Of a stretch of 64,000 nucleotides of DNA, positions 8,644 through 18,284 are shown one piece after another; the first letter of the stretch is position 1, and the number at the start of each line of letters is the position of its first letter. Origin of the DNA: DAOPJM01 sp964490325 (GTDB lineage: Bacteria; Bacillota; Clostridia; Christensenellales; CAG-138); contig CAZBBX010000001.1 of assembly GCA_964490325.1 (NCBI GenBank), forward strand, positions 99,288-163,287, given 5' to 3'. The position numbers were made by a program, and so were the translations under genes. The notes below the pieces were generated by a model, which saw only the letters and a program-made list of their open reading frames with translations, had not been told where the DNA came from and did not search any database.

Positions 8644-10293
8644 ATGGAAGAAAACATTCGCGTTAAGAATTTCATTGAGGAAGCCATCGAGCAGGATATG
8701 CGCGACAAGGAACCGCGTGTCAAGACGCGTTTTCCGCCCGAGCCCAACGGATATCTGCACATTGGGCACGCCAAGGCTTTGGCCATCGATTTTGGCATGG
8801 CGGAGCAGTACGGCGGCAGCTGCAATCTTCGCTTCGATGACACGAACCCCGCAAAGGAGGACACCGAGTACGTCGATGCCATCATGCAGGATATTCACTG
8901 GCTGGGCTTCCAATGGGACAAGCTCCTGTTTGGTTCCTCCTACTTCGATAAGTGCTATGAATTGGCGCTCAAGCTCATCCGCAAAGGTCTTGCCTATGTG
9001 GACGATCTGACCAAGGACGAGATGCGCGAGTACCGCGGCACGCTCACGGAGCCAGGGCGCAACAGCCCCTATCGTGAACGCAGCGTCGCGGAAAACCTCG
9101 ATCTGTTTATGCGCATGAAGAACGGCGAGTTTGAGGACGGTGCCCGAACGCTGCGTGCCAAGATCGACATGGCCTCGCCCAACATCAACATGCGCGATCC
9201 TGCGCTGTACCGCATCCTGCACAAGCACCATCATCAGACAGGCGACAAGTGGTGCATCTATCCGATGTACGACTTTGCGCACCCCATTCAGGACGCCATC
9301 GAGGGCGTGACGCACTCGCTGTGCAGTCTGGAATACGAAGCACACCGTCCCCTCTACAACTGGGTGGTGGAGGCCTGCGAGTTTGAAAACCATCCGCGGC
9401 AGATCGAGTTTGCGCGGCTGAACCTGACCAATACCATCATGTCCAAGCGCTACCTGCGCCGTCTGGTGGAGGAAGGCTTTGTATCGGGGTGGGACGATCC
9501 GCGTATGCCCACCCTTTGCGGAATGCGCCGCAGAGGCTATCCCGCCGCCGCGATACGCGACTTTTTGACCCGCATCGGCGTTGCCAAGGCCGATTCCGTT
9601 GTGGATGCAGCCATCTTGGAGCACTGTGTACGCGAGGAGCTGAACAGGACAGCACCGCGTCTGATGGCCGTTACGGAGCCTGTGCGCCTTGTGATCGAAA
9701 ACTGGCCTGTCGGTAAGACGGAGGACGTCACACTGGAGAACCTGCCCGACGATGAAGCGGCAGGCAGCAGAACGCTCCGCTTTGGCCGTGAGCTGTGGAT
9801 CGAACGCAGCGACTTCATGGCGGAACCCGTCAAGAAGTTTTTCCGTCTCAAGCCGGATGGCGAGGTGCGTCTAAAGGGTGCCTACATCGTGCGCTGCACG
9901 GGCTACAACTGCGATGAAAACGGTCTTGTGACCGAGGTGCGCTGCAGCTATGATCCCGAAACGCGCAGCGGCAACTGTGAGCGCAAGGTCAAGGGTACGC
10001 TACACTGGCTGTATGCAGCCGACGCCGTTCCCGCCGCCTTCCGTCATTATGAGACCCTGCTGCGTGACGAGACCCCCGAGGATGAGGGCAAGGACTTTAC
10101 CGAACGCCTCAATCCCAACTCCCTTGCGACCTTGGACGGTTTTGTGGAGCCTGCCGCCGCAAATGCGCAGGCGGGAGACCGCTTCCAGTTCATACGCATG
10201 GGCTACTACTGCAAGGATGCGGACAGCACGGCGGAAAAGCCTGTGTTCAACCGCGTCGTAGGGCTGAAGGACAGCTTTAAGATCGGAGGCTGA
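8644..10293 (+). CDS. glnS: Glutaminyl-tRNA synthetase
   Basis: 549-residue class I synthetase that charges tRNA-Gln directly. The class I signature is in the GlnRS form: PPEPNGYLHIGHAKA (HIGH-like) and VMSKS-like IMSKRYL. The C-terminal anticodon-binding beta-barrel part is present (residues about 340-549). Many Bacillota lack GlnRS and use GatCAB transamidation instead, so this gene is notable. It is followed by gltX after seven bases, giving a GlnRS-GluRS tandem in one operon with ychF. The start has AAGGAG seven bases upstream. Confidence 0.93.
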   Translation: MEENIRVKNFIEEAIEQDMRDKEPRVKTRFPPEPNGYLHIGHAKALAIDFGMAEQYGGSCNLRFDDTNPAKEDTEYVDAIMQDIHWLGFQWDKLLFGSSYFDKCYELALKLIRKGLAYVDDLTKDEMREYRGTLTEPGRNSPYRERSVAENLDLFMRMKNGEFEDGARTLRAKIDMASPNINMRDPALYRILHKHHHQTGDKWCIYPMYDFAHPIQDAIEGVTHSLCSLEYEAHRPLYNWVVEACEFENHPRQIEFARLNLTNTIMSKRYLRRLVEEGFVSGWDDPRMPTLCGMRRRGYPAAAIRDFLTRIGVAKADSVVDAAILEHCVREELNRTAPRLMAVTEPVRLVIENWPVGKTEDVTLENLPDDEAAGSRTLRFGRELWIERSDFMAEPVKKFFRLKPDGEVRLKGAYIVRCTGYNCDENGLVTEVRCSYDPETRSGNCERKVKGTLHWLYAADAVPAAFRHYETLLRDETPEDEGKDFTERLNPNSLATLDGFVEPAAANAQAGDRFQFIRMGYYCKDADSTAEKPVFNRVVGLKDSFKIGG

Positions 10294-10299
10294 TCGAGC

Positions 10300-11742
10300 A
10301 TGGTACGCACTAGATTTGCCCCCTCTCCGACGGGCTTTATGCACCTTGGAAACCTCCGCAGCGCGCTGTACACCTTTCTGTATGCCAAGCACCACGGCGG
10401 AAAATTCATTCTCCGCATTGAAGACACCGACCAAAGCCGTTATGTGGAAGGCGCTGTAGATGTGATCTACAATACGCTTCGCAGCATCGGCCTCAACTGG
10501 GACGAAGGTCCCGACGTCGGCGGTGAATACGGTCCCTATGTGCAGTCCGAACGCAAGAGCCTGTATCTTCCGTATGCCAAGCAGTTGGTCGAAGCGGGCA
10601 AGGCCTACTATTGCTTCTGCACCGTGGACGAGCTGGAGAGCCGCAGAGCCGCCGCCGAAGCGCGTGGCGAGACCTTTAAATACGACAAGCATTGTCTGCA
10701 TCTTTCCAAGGAGGAGATCGAGCGCCGCCTTGCCGCGGGTGAGCCGTATGTCATCCGTCAAAACGTGCCCGAGCAGGGCGAGGCAAGCTTTGACGATGTT
10801 TTGTACGGTCACATCGCCGTGGACTGCTCCGAGTTGGACGACATGATCCTTATTAAGGCGGACGGTATGCCCACCTACAACTTTGCCAACGTCATCGACG
10901 ACCACACCATGGGCATCACCCATGTCATGCGCGGCAACGAGTACCTCTCCTCCACACCCAAGTACAATCTGTTGTACGAAGCTTTCGGTTGGGAGAAGCC
11001 TGTGTACATCCACATGACGCCCATCATGCGCAATGCGCAGCACAAGCTGAGCAAGCGCGACGGCGACGCCTACTTTGAGGATTATCTCAACAAGGGATAT
11101 CTAAAAGAAGCGATCGTCAACTATGTGGCGCTGCTGGGCTGGAACCCGGGCGATGAGCGCGAGTTCTTCACGATCCCTGAGCTGATCGAGGCCTTCGATG
11201 TGGACGGCATGAGCAAGAGCCCCGCGATCTTCGATGCCGCGAAGCTGACTTGGATGAATGCAGAATACATCCGCCGCCTCAGCCCCGCCGAATATGACGC
11301 GCACGCTGCACCCTATTACGCGCAGGCAGGCGTTATAAACATGGATCACGGCATCCTGTGTCGCATCCTGCAGCCGCGCACGGAGACCTTTGCGCAGCTG
11401 CCCGCTATGGTGCGCTTTCTTACAGAGCAGCCCGCCTACGAAGTGGAGCTGTTTACAAACAAAAAATCCAAAACGGATGAAAAGATCGCAGCCGTGGTGC
11501 TGGATCAGGTCATTCCGGCGCTGGAAGCGCTGCCCGCATGGGAGGAAAGCGCCGTCCACGATCTGCTGATCGGCCTTGCCGAGCAAAACGGTATGAAGAA
11601 CGGGACGCTGCTGTGGCCCGTGCGCATCGCCTTGGCGGGACAGGCCGTCACACCGGGCGGCGCCATTGAGATCGCGCTGCTGCTGGGCAGGGACGAATCC
11701 CTGCGCCGCTTACGGGCGGGACGAGCAAAGTTAGGAGCATAG
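10300..11742 (+). CDS. gltX: Glutamyl-tRNA synthetase
   Basis: 480-residue class I synthetase. Motifs: FAPSPTGFMHLGN (HIGH equivalent) at the N-terminus and KLSKRDGD (KMSKS equivalent) near residue 250, then an all-helical C-terminal anticodon-binding domain of the bacterial GluRS type. Because glnS is directly upstream, this enzyme is probably discriminating, charging only tRNA-Glu; that is an inference. GGAGG at the end of glnS serves as its ribosome-binding site. Confidence 0.95.
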   Translation: MVRTRFAPSPTGFMHLGNLRSALYTFLYAKHHGGKFILRIEDTDQSRYVEGAVDVIYNTLRSIGLNWDEGPDVGGEYGPYVQSERKSLYLPYAKQLVEAGKAYYCFCTVDELESRRAAAEARGETFKYDKHCLHLSKEEIERRLAAGEPYVIRQNVPEQGEASFDDVLYGHIAVDCSELDDMILIKADGMPTYNFANVIDDHTMGITHVMRGNEYLSSTPKYNLLYEAFGWEKPVYIHMTPIMRNAQHKLSKRDGDAYFEDYLNKGYLKEAIVNYVALLGWNPGDEREFFTIPELIEAFDVDGMSKSPAIFDAAKLTWMNAEYIRRLSPAEYDAHAAPYYAQAGVINMDHGILCRILQPRTETFAQLPAMVRFLTEQPAYEVELFTNKKSKTDEKIAAVVLDQVIPALEALPAWEESAVHDLLIGLAEQNGMKNGTLLWPVRIALAGQAVTPGGAIEIALLLGRDESLRRLRAGRAKLGA

Positions 11743-11746
11743 GAAC

Positions 11747-12838
11747 ATGAAACTGGGAGTTATCGGCCTGCCGAACGTAGGCAAGAGCACGCTGTTCAAC
11801 GCCATCACGCAGGCAGGAGCGCAGGCGGCAAACTATCCCTTCTGCACCATCGAACCCAACGTGGGCGTAGTAGCCGTGCCCGACAAGCGCTTGGATGTGT
11901 TGGCGGAGATGTACCATCCCGAGAAGTACACGCCCACCACCATTGAGTTTGTAGACATTGCGGGTCTGGTGCGGGGCGCTTCCCGCGGCGAGGGCTTGGG
12001 CAACAAGTTCCTTTCGCATATCCGTGAGGTGGACGCCGTTGTACACGTTGTGCGCTGCTTTGAGGACGAGAACGTGATCCATGTGGACGGGAGTATCGAC
12101 CCCGTCCGCGATGCGGAAACGATCAATTTGGAGCTGATCTTTGCCGACATGGAGGCGCTGGACAAGCGCCGCGACCGCAGCAGCCGCGCCGCCAAGAGCG
12201 GCGACAAGCACGCCGCTGTTGAAAGCGCTCTTTTGGATAAGCTCTATGCGCATTTGGAAAGCGGCCTGCCTGCGCGCAGCTACCCCGCGACCAAGGAGGA
12301 AACGGCCATTATCGACGGTCTGTTCCTGCTGACCGCCAAGCCCGTTATCTATGTGGCGAACATCGATGAGGACTCATTGGGCGAGAATGATAATCCGCTT
12401 GTAACGAAGCTCTATGCCGTAGCCGCCAAGGAGCACGCCGAGGCGCTGACCATCTGCGCCAAATTGGAGGAGGAGATCACCGCTCTCTCCCCTGCGGAAA
12501 AGACGGAATTCCTTGCAGAAATGGGCGTGGCGGAGTCGGGCTTGGATCAGCTCGTCGGCGCCTGCTACAAGCTGCTGGGGCTCATCAGCTTCCTGACGGC
12601 AGGTCCCAAGGAGGTGCGCGCATGGACGATCACACGCGGTACCAAGGCGCCGCAGGCGGCAGGCAAGATCCATACCGACTTTGAACGCGGTTTCATCCGC
12701 GCCGAGATCGTCCCCTACGAAACGCTGATCGCCGTGGGCAGTTTGAACGCCTGTAAGGAGAAGGGTTTGATCCGCTCCGAAGGCAAGGACTATGTGATGC
12801 AGGATGGGGATGTGACCCTGTTCCGTTTCAACGTATAG
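11747..12838 (+). CDS. ychF: Ribosome-binding ATPase YchF
   Basis: 363-residue Obg-family P-loop ATPase. The N-terminal G domain has GLPNVGKSTLFNAIT and a DIAGLVRGASRGEGLGN switch region, followed by a coiled-coil insert and a C-terminal TGS domain ending VTLFRFNV. YchF binds ribosomes and affects stress responses and translation initiation. The NIDE-type motif replaces NKxD, consistent with ATP rather than GTP use. It starts four bases after gltX and ends the operon. Confidence 0.95.
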   Translation: MKLGVIGLPNVGKSTLFNAITQAGAQAANYPFCTIEPNVGVVAVPDKRLDVLAEMYHPEKYTPTTIEFVDIAGLVRGASRGEGLGNKFLSHIREVDAVVHVVRCFEDENVIHVDGSIDPVRDAETINLELIFADMEALDKRRDRSSRAAKSGDKHAAVESALLDKLYAHLESGLPARSYPATKEETAIIDGLFLLTAKPVIYVANIDEDSLGENDNPLVTKLYAVAAKEHAEALTICAKLEEEITALSPAEKTEFLAEMGVAESGLDQLVGACYKLLGLISFLTAGPKEVRAWTITRGTKAPQAAGKIHTDFERGFIRAEIVPYETLIAVGSLNACKEKGLIRSEGKDYVMQDGDVTLFRFNV

Positions 12839-12854
12839 CAAAGCATTCATCAAC

Positions 12855-12900
12855 AAGGCGCTTCTTATCGGAGAATCTCCCGTGTGAAGCGCCTTTTGTA
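12855..12900 (+). terminator. Terminator of the glnS-gltX-ychF operon
   Basis: Perfect 10-bp stem AAGGCGCTTC / GAAGCGCCTT with a 21-base loop and a TTTTGTATTTTTT tail. The convergent hemZ gene ends just beyond; no T-run is present for the minus strand. Confidence 0.85.
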
Positions 12901-12910
12901 TTTTTTATTT

Positions 12911-14374
12911 TCAGTTGTCTATAAAGAGTGTGCGCTTATCCGCCTGCAGCTTTTTAAGCTTGTCCGCGTAGCTTGGCACATCCTTAGGATTAGGAAGACG
13001 CTCCACTCTCTCCCCACCGCCGTAAACTCGTTTAGTCATGGCTCCCGCTCCATGCGCCATGATGCTGACGGTCTCCTCCATCATGTCGATGTTGTACACG
13101 CAGTCCGTGCCGTTAAGGGCGTATCCCACGTTTTCCAAATTGCCCTGCATATACTTCTGCCGATACAGGTAGTAGGGTCGCATCTTGAGAGCCTCCGCCG
13201 CTTCTGCTCCCCTATGGATCATCGTTTCCACGGTCTGTGAGGACGGCAGCGGATACGCGTCCAGCTGCGCCTTGAGGCGGCTGGAGCGCTTGATCGCAAG
13301 GGTATGCACGGTCAGGTTTTCAGGCGAGAGCGCCGTTACGCCGTCCAAGGAACGTTGGAATTGCTCCAAGCCCTCTCCCGGCAGACCCGCTATCAGATCC
13401 ATGTTTACAACGGGAATGCCGCTGTCCCGAACCAGAGCAAAGGCTTTTTTGATGTCCTCCGAACTGTGAAAACGGCCGATCACGCGCAGGGTCTCATCGT
13501 TCATGGTCTGGGGGTTGACCGAGACGCGGTTCGTTCCATAGCGCCGCAGGACGGAGAGCTTCTCAGCTGTAATGGTGTCGGGTCGACCCGCCTCCACCGT
13601 CAATTCGCCGTCAAAGTCGCTGTAGGCGTTTTTGATGACGTCCATTAGGCGCTCCAACTGCTCCGCATCCAAAACGGTAGGCGTACCGCCTCCCACATAC
13701 AGAGCGCGCACCCGATACTTGCCCTCACGAAGCAGCGCTGCACCTGCCTGTATATCCGTAAACAGCGGCAAAAGGTACTCGTCCAGTACGCCCTTGCGCT
13801 TGGGCACCTCTGCGCCAAAGGAGCAGTACAGGCAGCGGGATCTGCAGTAGGGTATGCCGATGTACACATCCGCATCGCGAGGCGTGACCGCTGCGATCAC
13901 GGGGCGCTGTACCTCGTTGATGCGCTGCGCCAGTTCATATTTTTCACGGCTTACGCCAAAGACGTCAAGGAAACGCTTTTTTGCCGCCTCCTCCCCCTCC
14001 CGCTGCGTCAACTCGCGAAGCAGCTTGGTGGGGCGAATGCCCGTCAGCGAGCCCCAAGGCGTAGGCAGGGAAGAAAGCTGCCGAAACAAGGTATAGGCAG
14101 TTAGCTTAACAGCTCTTTTGTCCTGTCGTTTTGCATCAAGCGGGTCTGTCGGATCGGGCTTTTCTACCGGGATCGTACAGTGCAGCGCGGCAGGGAACAG
14201 CGTTCCCACGGCGCTGCGGCCCTCACTGCCGTCCACAAGATCGATCCTTAGCTGTATAGCTTCTTCGTCCGTAAAGCTGTCCGTAACGACGATCTCCTCT
14301 GCGCCGATGAGCAGGCGGATCTCCTCGGATATGTCGTTATAAAAGCGAGGCGCGTTTGTGATCAGCTGAACCAA
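12911..14374 (-). CDS. hemZ: Coproporphyrinogen dehydrogenase-like radical SAM protein HemZ
   Basis: 487-residue radical SAM protein of the oxygen-independent coproporphyrinogen oxidase group. The [4Fe-4S]-SAM motif is CRSRCLYC (CxxxCxxC) inside YIGIPYCRSRCLYC, followed by YVGGGTPTVL, as in HemN/HemZ. An N-terminal extension of about 160 residues before the radical SAM domain is the clostridial HemZ layout. True heme-pathway activity cannot be read from sequence; HemW-like roles are possible. It overlaps the preceding MBL gene by 13 bases. Confidence 0.85.
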   Translation of the reverse strand: MVQLITNAPRFYNDISEEIRLLIGAEEIVVTDSFTDEEAIQLRIDLVDGSEGRSAVGTLFPAALHCTIPVEKPDPTDPLDAKRQDKRAVKLTAYTLFRQLSSLPTPWGSLTGIRPTKLLRELTQREGEEAAKKRFLDVFGVSREKYELAQRINEVQRPVIAAVTPRDADVYIGIPYCRSRCLYCSFGAEVPKRKGVLDEYLLPLFTDIQAGAALLREGKYRVRALYVGGGTPTVLDAEQLERLMDVIKNAYSDFDGELTVEAGRPDTITAEKLSVLRRYGTNRVSVNPQTMNDETLRVIGRFHSSEDIKKAFALVRDSGIPVVNMDLIAGLPGEGLEQFQRSLDGVTALSPENLTVHTLAIKRSSRLKAQLDAYPLPSSQTVETMIHRGAEAAEALKMRPYYLYRQKYMQGNLENVGYALNGTDCVYNIDMMEETVSIMAHGAGAMTKRVYGGGERVERLPNPKDVPSYADKLKKLQADKRTLFIDN

Positions 14375-15018
14375 GGCGACCTCCGATAAGCCACAAGCGG
14401 ATTGTGCTGTGCCTCATGCGCAACGCTCGTCTCCTCCTCGTGTCCTGGCAGCAGTCGGTAGTCGCCATCCAGCGACAAGACCTTTGTGAAAAAGGAATTG
14501 ATCAAGGCGCGCGCATTGCCGCCCGGCAGATCGGTGCGGCCGACGCTTTCTAAAAATACGGTGTCCCCCGTGAACGCCAAGCGTTCGCTGTCCACCACAT
14601 ACAGTACGCCGCCTGCCGTGTGGCCGGGCGTATGCAGCACGCGGAAGCGGTAGCCCGCCGCGTCTATCACGTCTCCGTCCTTAAGGAAGCGGTCAGCATG
14701 AACGGGCTGCTGGGGAAAATGCCAAGTATACGCCTCGCTCAGGCGGTCGTTTTCGAGCATGGCGGCATCGTCCTGATGGACACATACGGGCGCCCCCGTT
14801 GCGGTTTTCAGGGCATACAAGCCCGCGATATGATCGAAATGGCCGTGCGTGATGAGAATACAGACGCACTGCAGCTCCTTTTCCTTGAGGGTATCCAAAA
14901 GTAGAGCGCCGTCTGCGGGATCGATAACGACGCAAGGCGCGGGCAAGTGTGTTTTCTCATTCCAAACGATATAGCTGTTGGCCATGATCGGCCCGCAGGG
15001 CAGGGTCAATATCCGCAT
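14362..15018 (-). CDS. MBL-fold hydrolase, glyoxalase II-like
   Basis: 218-residue metallo-beta-lactamase-fold protein with ITHGHFDHIAG (HxHxDH), HTPGHTAGG, FTGDTVF and the C-terminal LLPGHEEE histidine, a full set of metal ligands in the hydroxyacylglutathione-hydrolase pattern. The real substrate in this clade is uncertain. ATG 15018 shares its A with the dtd stop (TGATG), and AAAGG lies upstream. This gene order, rel-dtd-MBL-hemZ, recurs in Clostridia. Confidence 0.85.
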   Translation of the reverse strand: MRILTLPCGPIMANSYIVWNEKTHLPAPCVVIDPADGALLLDTLKEKELQCVCILITHGHFDHIAGLYALKTATGAPVCVHQDDAAMLENDRLSEAYTWHFPQQPVHADRFLKDGDVIDAAGYRFRVLHTPGHTAGGVLYVVDSERLAFTGDTVFLESVGRTDLPGGNARALINSFFTKVLSLDGDYRLLPGHEEETSVAHEAQHNPLVAYRRSPWFS

Positions 15019-15464
15019 CAGTACGCCTTTCTGCTGTCCAGTAAGATGGTGAAGGGGCCGTCGTTGACAAGCCCGACCTGCATGTCTGCACGAAACACGC
15101 CGCATTGGAGCGGGACTGCGGCGGCAAGCTTGCGTTTGACGCTCTCGTACAGCGCTGTGGCAAGCTGCGGCGGCGCCGCCTCGATATAGGAAGGGCGTCG
15201 TCCCTTGCGCGCATCGCCCAGCAGCGTGAACTGAGAGACGAGCAGGATGCTGCCGCCCACGTCAATGACGCTCCTGTTTGGCACGCCGTCTGCATCGTCA
15301 AAGATGCGCAAATACAGCAGCTTCTCCGCGATATAGTCCACATCCTGTTCGGTATCGTCCCGCGCTACGCCCAAGAGCACCATAAGTCCCCCTTGGATGC
15401 GCGCTGTTTCGATGCCGTCTATTGATACGCTTGCTTCCGTGACGCGCTGTACCACAGCCTTCAT
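15018..15464 (-). CDS. dtd: D-aminoacyl-tRNA deacylase
   Basis: 148-residue proofreading enzyme that hydrolyses D-aminoacyl-tRNA. The N-terminus MKAVVQRV, the conserved SQFTLLGD motif and the C-terminal VNDGPFTI (equivalent of the NGPVT motif, with Asp added before Gly) identify it. It begins one base after the rel stop and shares one base with the next gene, so all four genes are co-translated. Confidence 0.95.
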   Translation of the reverse strand: MKAVVQRVTEASVSIDGIETARIQGGLMVLLGVARDDTEQDVDYIAEKLLYLRIFDDADGVPNRSVIDVGGSILLVSQFTLLGDARKGRRPSYIEAAPPQLATALYESVKRKLAAAVPLQCGVFRADMQVGLVNDGPFTILLDSRKAY

Positions 15465-15465
15465 A

Positions 15466-17646
15466 CTATTTCTCCACGCGATAAACGTCTTCGACGTTCT
15501 TCAGTTTCTTGAGGTTTGCCGTCACCTGCCGCAGCTGATCTGCCCCCGTAACGATGAAGGTCATCTTCATCTCGGCCTTGCCGTCGCCTGTCACGCGGCT
15601 CGAAAGATCGGTGATGTTGATGCTCTGCTCCATCAATACGCGGCTGATCTCCATCAGCGTACCCGAGCGATCCAGCGCACGGATCACAATGGAGACGGCA
15701 AAGGACGCTTTCACATCCCCCGCCCACTCAACATCGATAATGCGGTCGGGCTCGCTGAGCAGCGCGGCAATGTTCTTGCAGTCCGCACGATGCACCGAGA
15801 CCCCGCGGCCGCGGGTGATGTAACCAACGATGGGGTCGCCGGGGATGGGATTGCAGCAGTTACCGAAGCGTACCTGCATACCGCTGTCGCCGCGGACGAT
15901 GACGCCGTTGGGATCGACCTTTTGCTTTTGGGGCTTGTCCGATTTTTCGTCGCCTGACTCGGTAAGACGCTGGTGCATCTCCTCTAACTTTTGCGCCTTC
16001 TTGTGCAGCTCCATGAGCTTGTGAAGGATCTGGCCGCTGGAGACGCCGCCAAAACCGATGGCGGAATACATATCGTCCACCGAGCTGAAGTTGTGACGGG
16101 TCAGCACGGCGTTGAGGTATTCGGGTTTCATCAGGACGGGAAGCTGCTGCGCATGACGGCGAGCCGCCTCCTCCAGCATTTCGCGTCCCTTTTGTATGTT
16201 TTCCTCGCGGTTGGCCTTTTTAAACCATTGGCGGATCTTGTTCTTGGCCGATTGGGTCTTGACGATGTTCAGCCAATCGCGGCTGGGTCCGACCTGTGAG
16301 TTTGAGGTGATGATCTCCACCACGTCGTTGGTCTGCAGCTTGTAGTCCAGCCTGACTATCTGTCCGTTGACCCTTGCGTGTTGACACTTGTTGCCGATGT
16401 TGGTGTGGATGCGATACGCAAAATCCAGCGGCGTAGAGCCTACGGGCAGGTCGATGATCTCGCCCTTGGGGGAGAGCACAAAGACGTACTCGCCCAAAAA
16501 GTCCTTTAGGATGTTTTCGACAAACTCGCCGCTGTCCTCGGTCGTCTCCTTGGCCTCGAGTACCTGCCGAAGCCAATGGGTCTTCTTATCCAATATGTCG
16601 GGGGCGCTGCGTCCCTCCTTGTACATCCAATGCGCGGCAATGCCGTACTCCGCCGTGCGGTGCATCTCCTCCGTGCGGATCTGCACCTCGAAGCGCAGAC
16701 CGTTCTCGCTCATCAGGGTGGTATGCAGCGAACGGTACATGTTTGGCTTGGGCATGGCGATATAGTCCTTGAATCGTCCCGGCAGCGGTCTCCACGCCGA
16801 ATGGATGACGCCCAAGGCAGCATAGCAGTCGTTGACCGTGCCTACGATGATACGGATGGCCACAAGGTCGTAGATGTCCGTGATGGACGCGTCCAAACGC
16901 TGCATCTTCTTCCAAGTGCTGTATAAATGCTTGATACGCCCCGAGATCTCGCCCTGTATGCCCGCTTCGGCGATCAGCTTCTTCATGCGCTCCATGGCGG
17001 AGCTGAGCAGCTCCATGCGCTCCTTTTGCTGTTCGTCGACCAAGCGGCTCATCTTCTCATACTCATCGGGCATGAGGTATTTGAAGGACAGATCCTCCAG
17101 CTCGCTGCGGATGGCGCCCATGCCGAAGCGGTGTGCCAGCGGCGCATAGACCTCCAGCGTTTCCTTAGCCTTGCGCGCCTGCTTCTGCGGTGTACAGTAG
17201 GCGATGGTACGCATGTTGTGCAATCGATCCGCCAGCTTGATGATGACGACGCGCACATCCTCTGCGATAGCCAAAAAGAGCTTGCGCAGATTCTCCGTCT
17301 GCTCCTGCTTCTTGGTGATATAGGTCTGTTTGCCCGATTTGGTTAGCTTCGTTACGCCATCGACCAGATGTGCAACATCCTTGCCGAAGCGCCGTTCGAT
17401 CTCCTCAACGGTGATGTTGTCGCCGTCCTCCACCGTGTCGTGCAGCAGACCAGCAATGATGGTGGCGCTGTCCATGCCCATGTCCAGCAGGTATTCCGCA
17501 ACCGCCACAGGATGGTTGATGTAGGGTTCGCCCGATTCGCGAAGCTGGCCTTCATGGACCTTAACGGCAAAATTTAGCGCATCAGAAAACAGGCGGGTCT
17601 CCTCCGCGCTGAAACGCTGTGCAAAATTTCGCTGTAATTCATCCAT
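15466..17646 (-). CDS. rel: Bifunctional (p)ppGpp synthetase/hydrolase
   Basis: 726-residue stringent-response enzyme. Order: HD hydrolase domain with LLHDTVEDGD (residues about 50-150), synthetase domain with RFKDYIAMPKPN and YRSLHTT (about 230-340), TGS domain starting YVFVLSPKGE (about 395-455) and a C-terminal ACT domain (about 655-726). Both catalytic halves look intact, so it should make and break (p)ppGpp. GGAG lies upstream of the ATG at a rather long 11 bases. It leads the rel-dtd-MBL-hemZ operon. Confidence 0.96.
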   Translation of the reverse strand: MDELQRNFAQRFSAEETRLFSDALNFAVKVHEGQLRESGEPYINHPVAVAEYLLDMGMDSATIIAGLLHDTVEDGDNITVEEIERRFGKDVAHLVDGVTKLTKSGKQTYITKKQEQTENLRKLFLAIAEDVRVVIIKLADRLHNMRTIAYCTPQKQARKAKETLEVYAPLAHRFGMGAIRSELEDLSFKYLMPDEYEKMSRLVDEQQKERMELLSSAMERMKKLIAEAGIQGEISGRIKHLYSTWKKMQRLDASITDIYDLVAIRIIVGTVNDCYAALGVIHSAWRPLPGRFKDYIAMPKPNMYRSLHTTLMSENGLRFEVQIRTEEMHRTAEYGIAAHWMYKEGRSAPDILDKKTHWLRQVLEAKETTEDSGEFVENILKDFLGEYVFVLSPKGEIIDLPVGSTPLDFAYRIHTNIGNKCQHARVNGQIVRLDYKLQTNDVVEIITSNSQVGPSRDWLNIVKTQSAKNKIRQWFKKANREENIQKGREMLEEAARRHAQQLPVLMKPEYLNAVLTRHNFSSVDDMYSAIGFGGVSSGQILHKLMELHKKAQKLEEMHQRLTESGDEKSDKPQKQKVDPNGVIVRGDSGMQVRFGNCCNPIPGDPIVGYITRGRGVSVHRADCKNIAALLSEPDRIIDVEWAGDVKASFAVSIVIRALDRSGTLMEISRVLMEQSINITDLSSRVTGDGKAEMKMTFIVTGADQLRQVTANLKKLKNVEDVYRVEK

Positions 17647-17715
17647 GCTGCCGTCACTCCGTGTACTTTAGCTTGACCCAAAGAAAGGTCGACGTTGTGC
17701 CGCCTCAAAGAACAA

Positions 17716-17739
17716 GATCAACGGTTTGACCCGTTGATC
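17716..17739 (-). terminator. Hairpin between apt and rel
   Basis: GATCAACGG / CCGTTGATC, 9-bp perfect stem with a 6-base loop. On the minus strand only TTGTTCTTT follows, so it may be a weak terminator or attenuator after apt. Confidence 0.5.
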
Positions 17740-17756
17740 CTATACAGAGTCATCCC

Positions 17757-18269
17757 TTAAAAGCGAATGTTACACTTTACGTCGTAGTCCTTCAGCGCCT
17801 TTTCGCCGTTGAGATCGGACAATTCGATGACAAAGCGTGCTGCAACGACCTTGCCGCCTGCCTGTTCGCACAGCTTGATGGTCGCAAGGGCGGTGCCGCC
17901 TGTCGCCAAAAGGTCGTCTACGATCGCAACACGATAACCCGGCTTGATGGCATCCTCGTGGATCTCAAGCACATCAGAGCCGTATTCCAGACCGTATTCA
18001 TAGCGCATGGTCTTGTAAGGAAGCTTGCCCGGCTTTCTTGCCAGTACAAAGCCCGCGCCCAGCGCATAGGCCACGGCGGAGCCGATCACGAAACCGCGTG
18101 CTTCAGGCCCGATGACCACATCTATGCGGTAATCCTTCAGCGAGTCCACGATCTCCGTGATGAGCTGATGATAGGCGTCCTTGTCCTGCAATAGCGGCGT
18201 GATGTCGCGAAACAGGATGCCCGCCTTGGGGAAATCGGGGATGTTGCGGATCTTTGTTGAAAGCTCCAT
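17757..18269 (-). CDS. apt: Adenine phosphoribosyltransferase
   Basis: 170-residue purine salvage enzyme that makes AMP from adenine and PRPP. Motifs: IGPEARGFVIG, ARKPGKLP flexible loop and the PRPP-binding VDDLLATGGT. AAGGAGG lies just upstream of the ATG. It is 15 bases after recJ, in the recJ-apt-rel order common in Clostridia. With adeC and xdhABC further on, the genome can both salvage and break down adenine. Confidence 0.96.
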   Translation of the reverse strand: MELSTKIRNIPDFPKAGILFRDITPLLQDKDAYHQLITEIVDSLKDYRIDVVIGPEARGFVIGSAVAYALGAGFVLARKPGKLPYKTMRYEYGLEYGSDVLEIHEDAIKPGYRVAIVDDLLATGGTALATIKLCEQAGGKVVAARFVIELSDLNGEKALKDYDVKCNIRF

Positions 18270-18284
18270 TTGTTTGCCCTCCTT

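Noticed and set aside
8602..9624. Open frame antisense to glnS.
   Set aside because: The glnS frame is fully conserved and the antisense frame lacks a ribosome-binding site.
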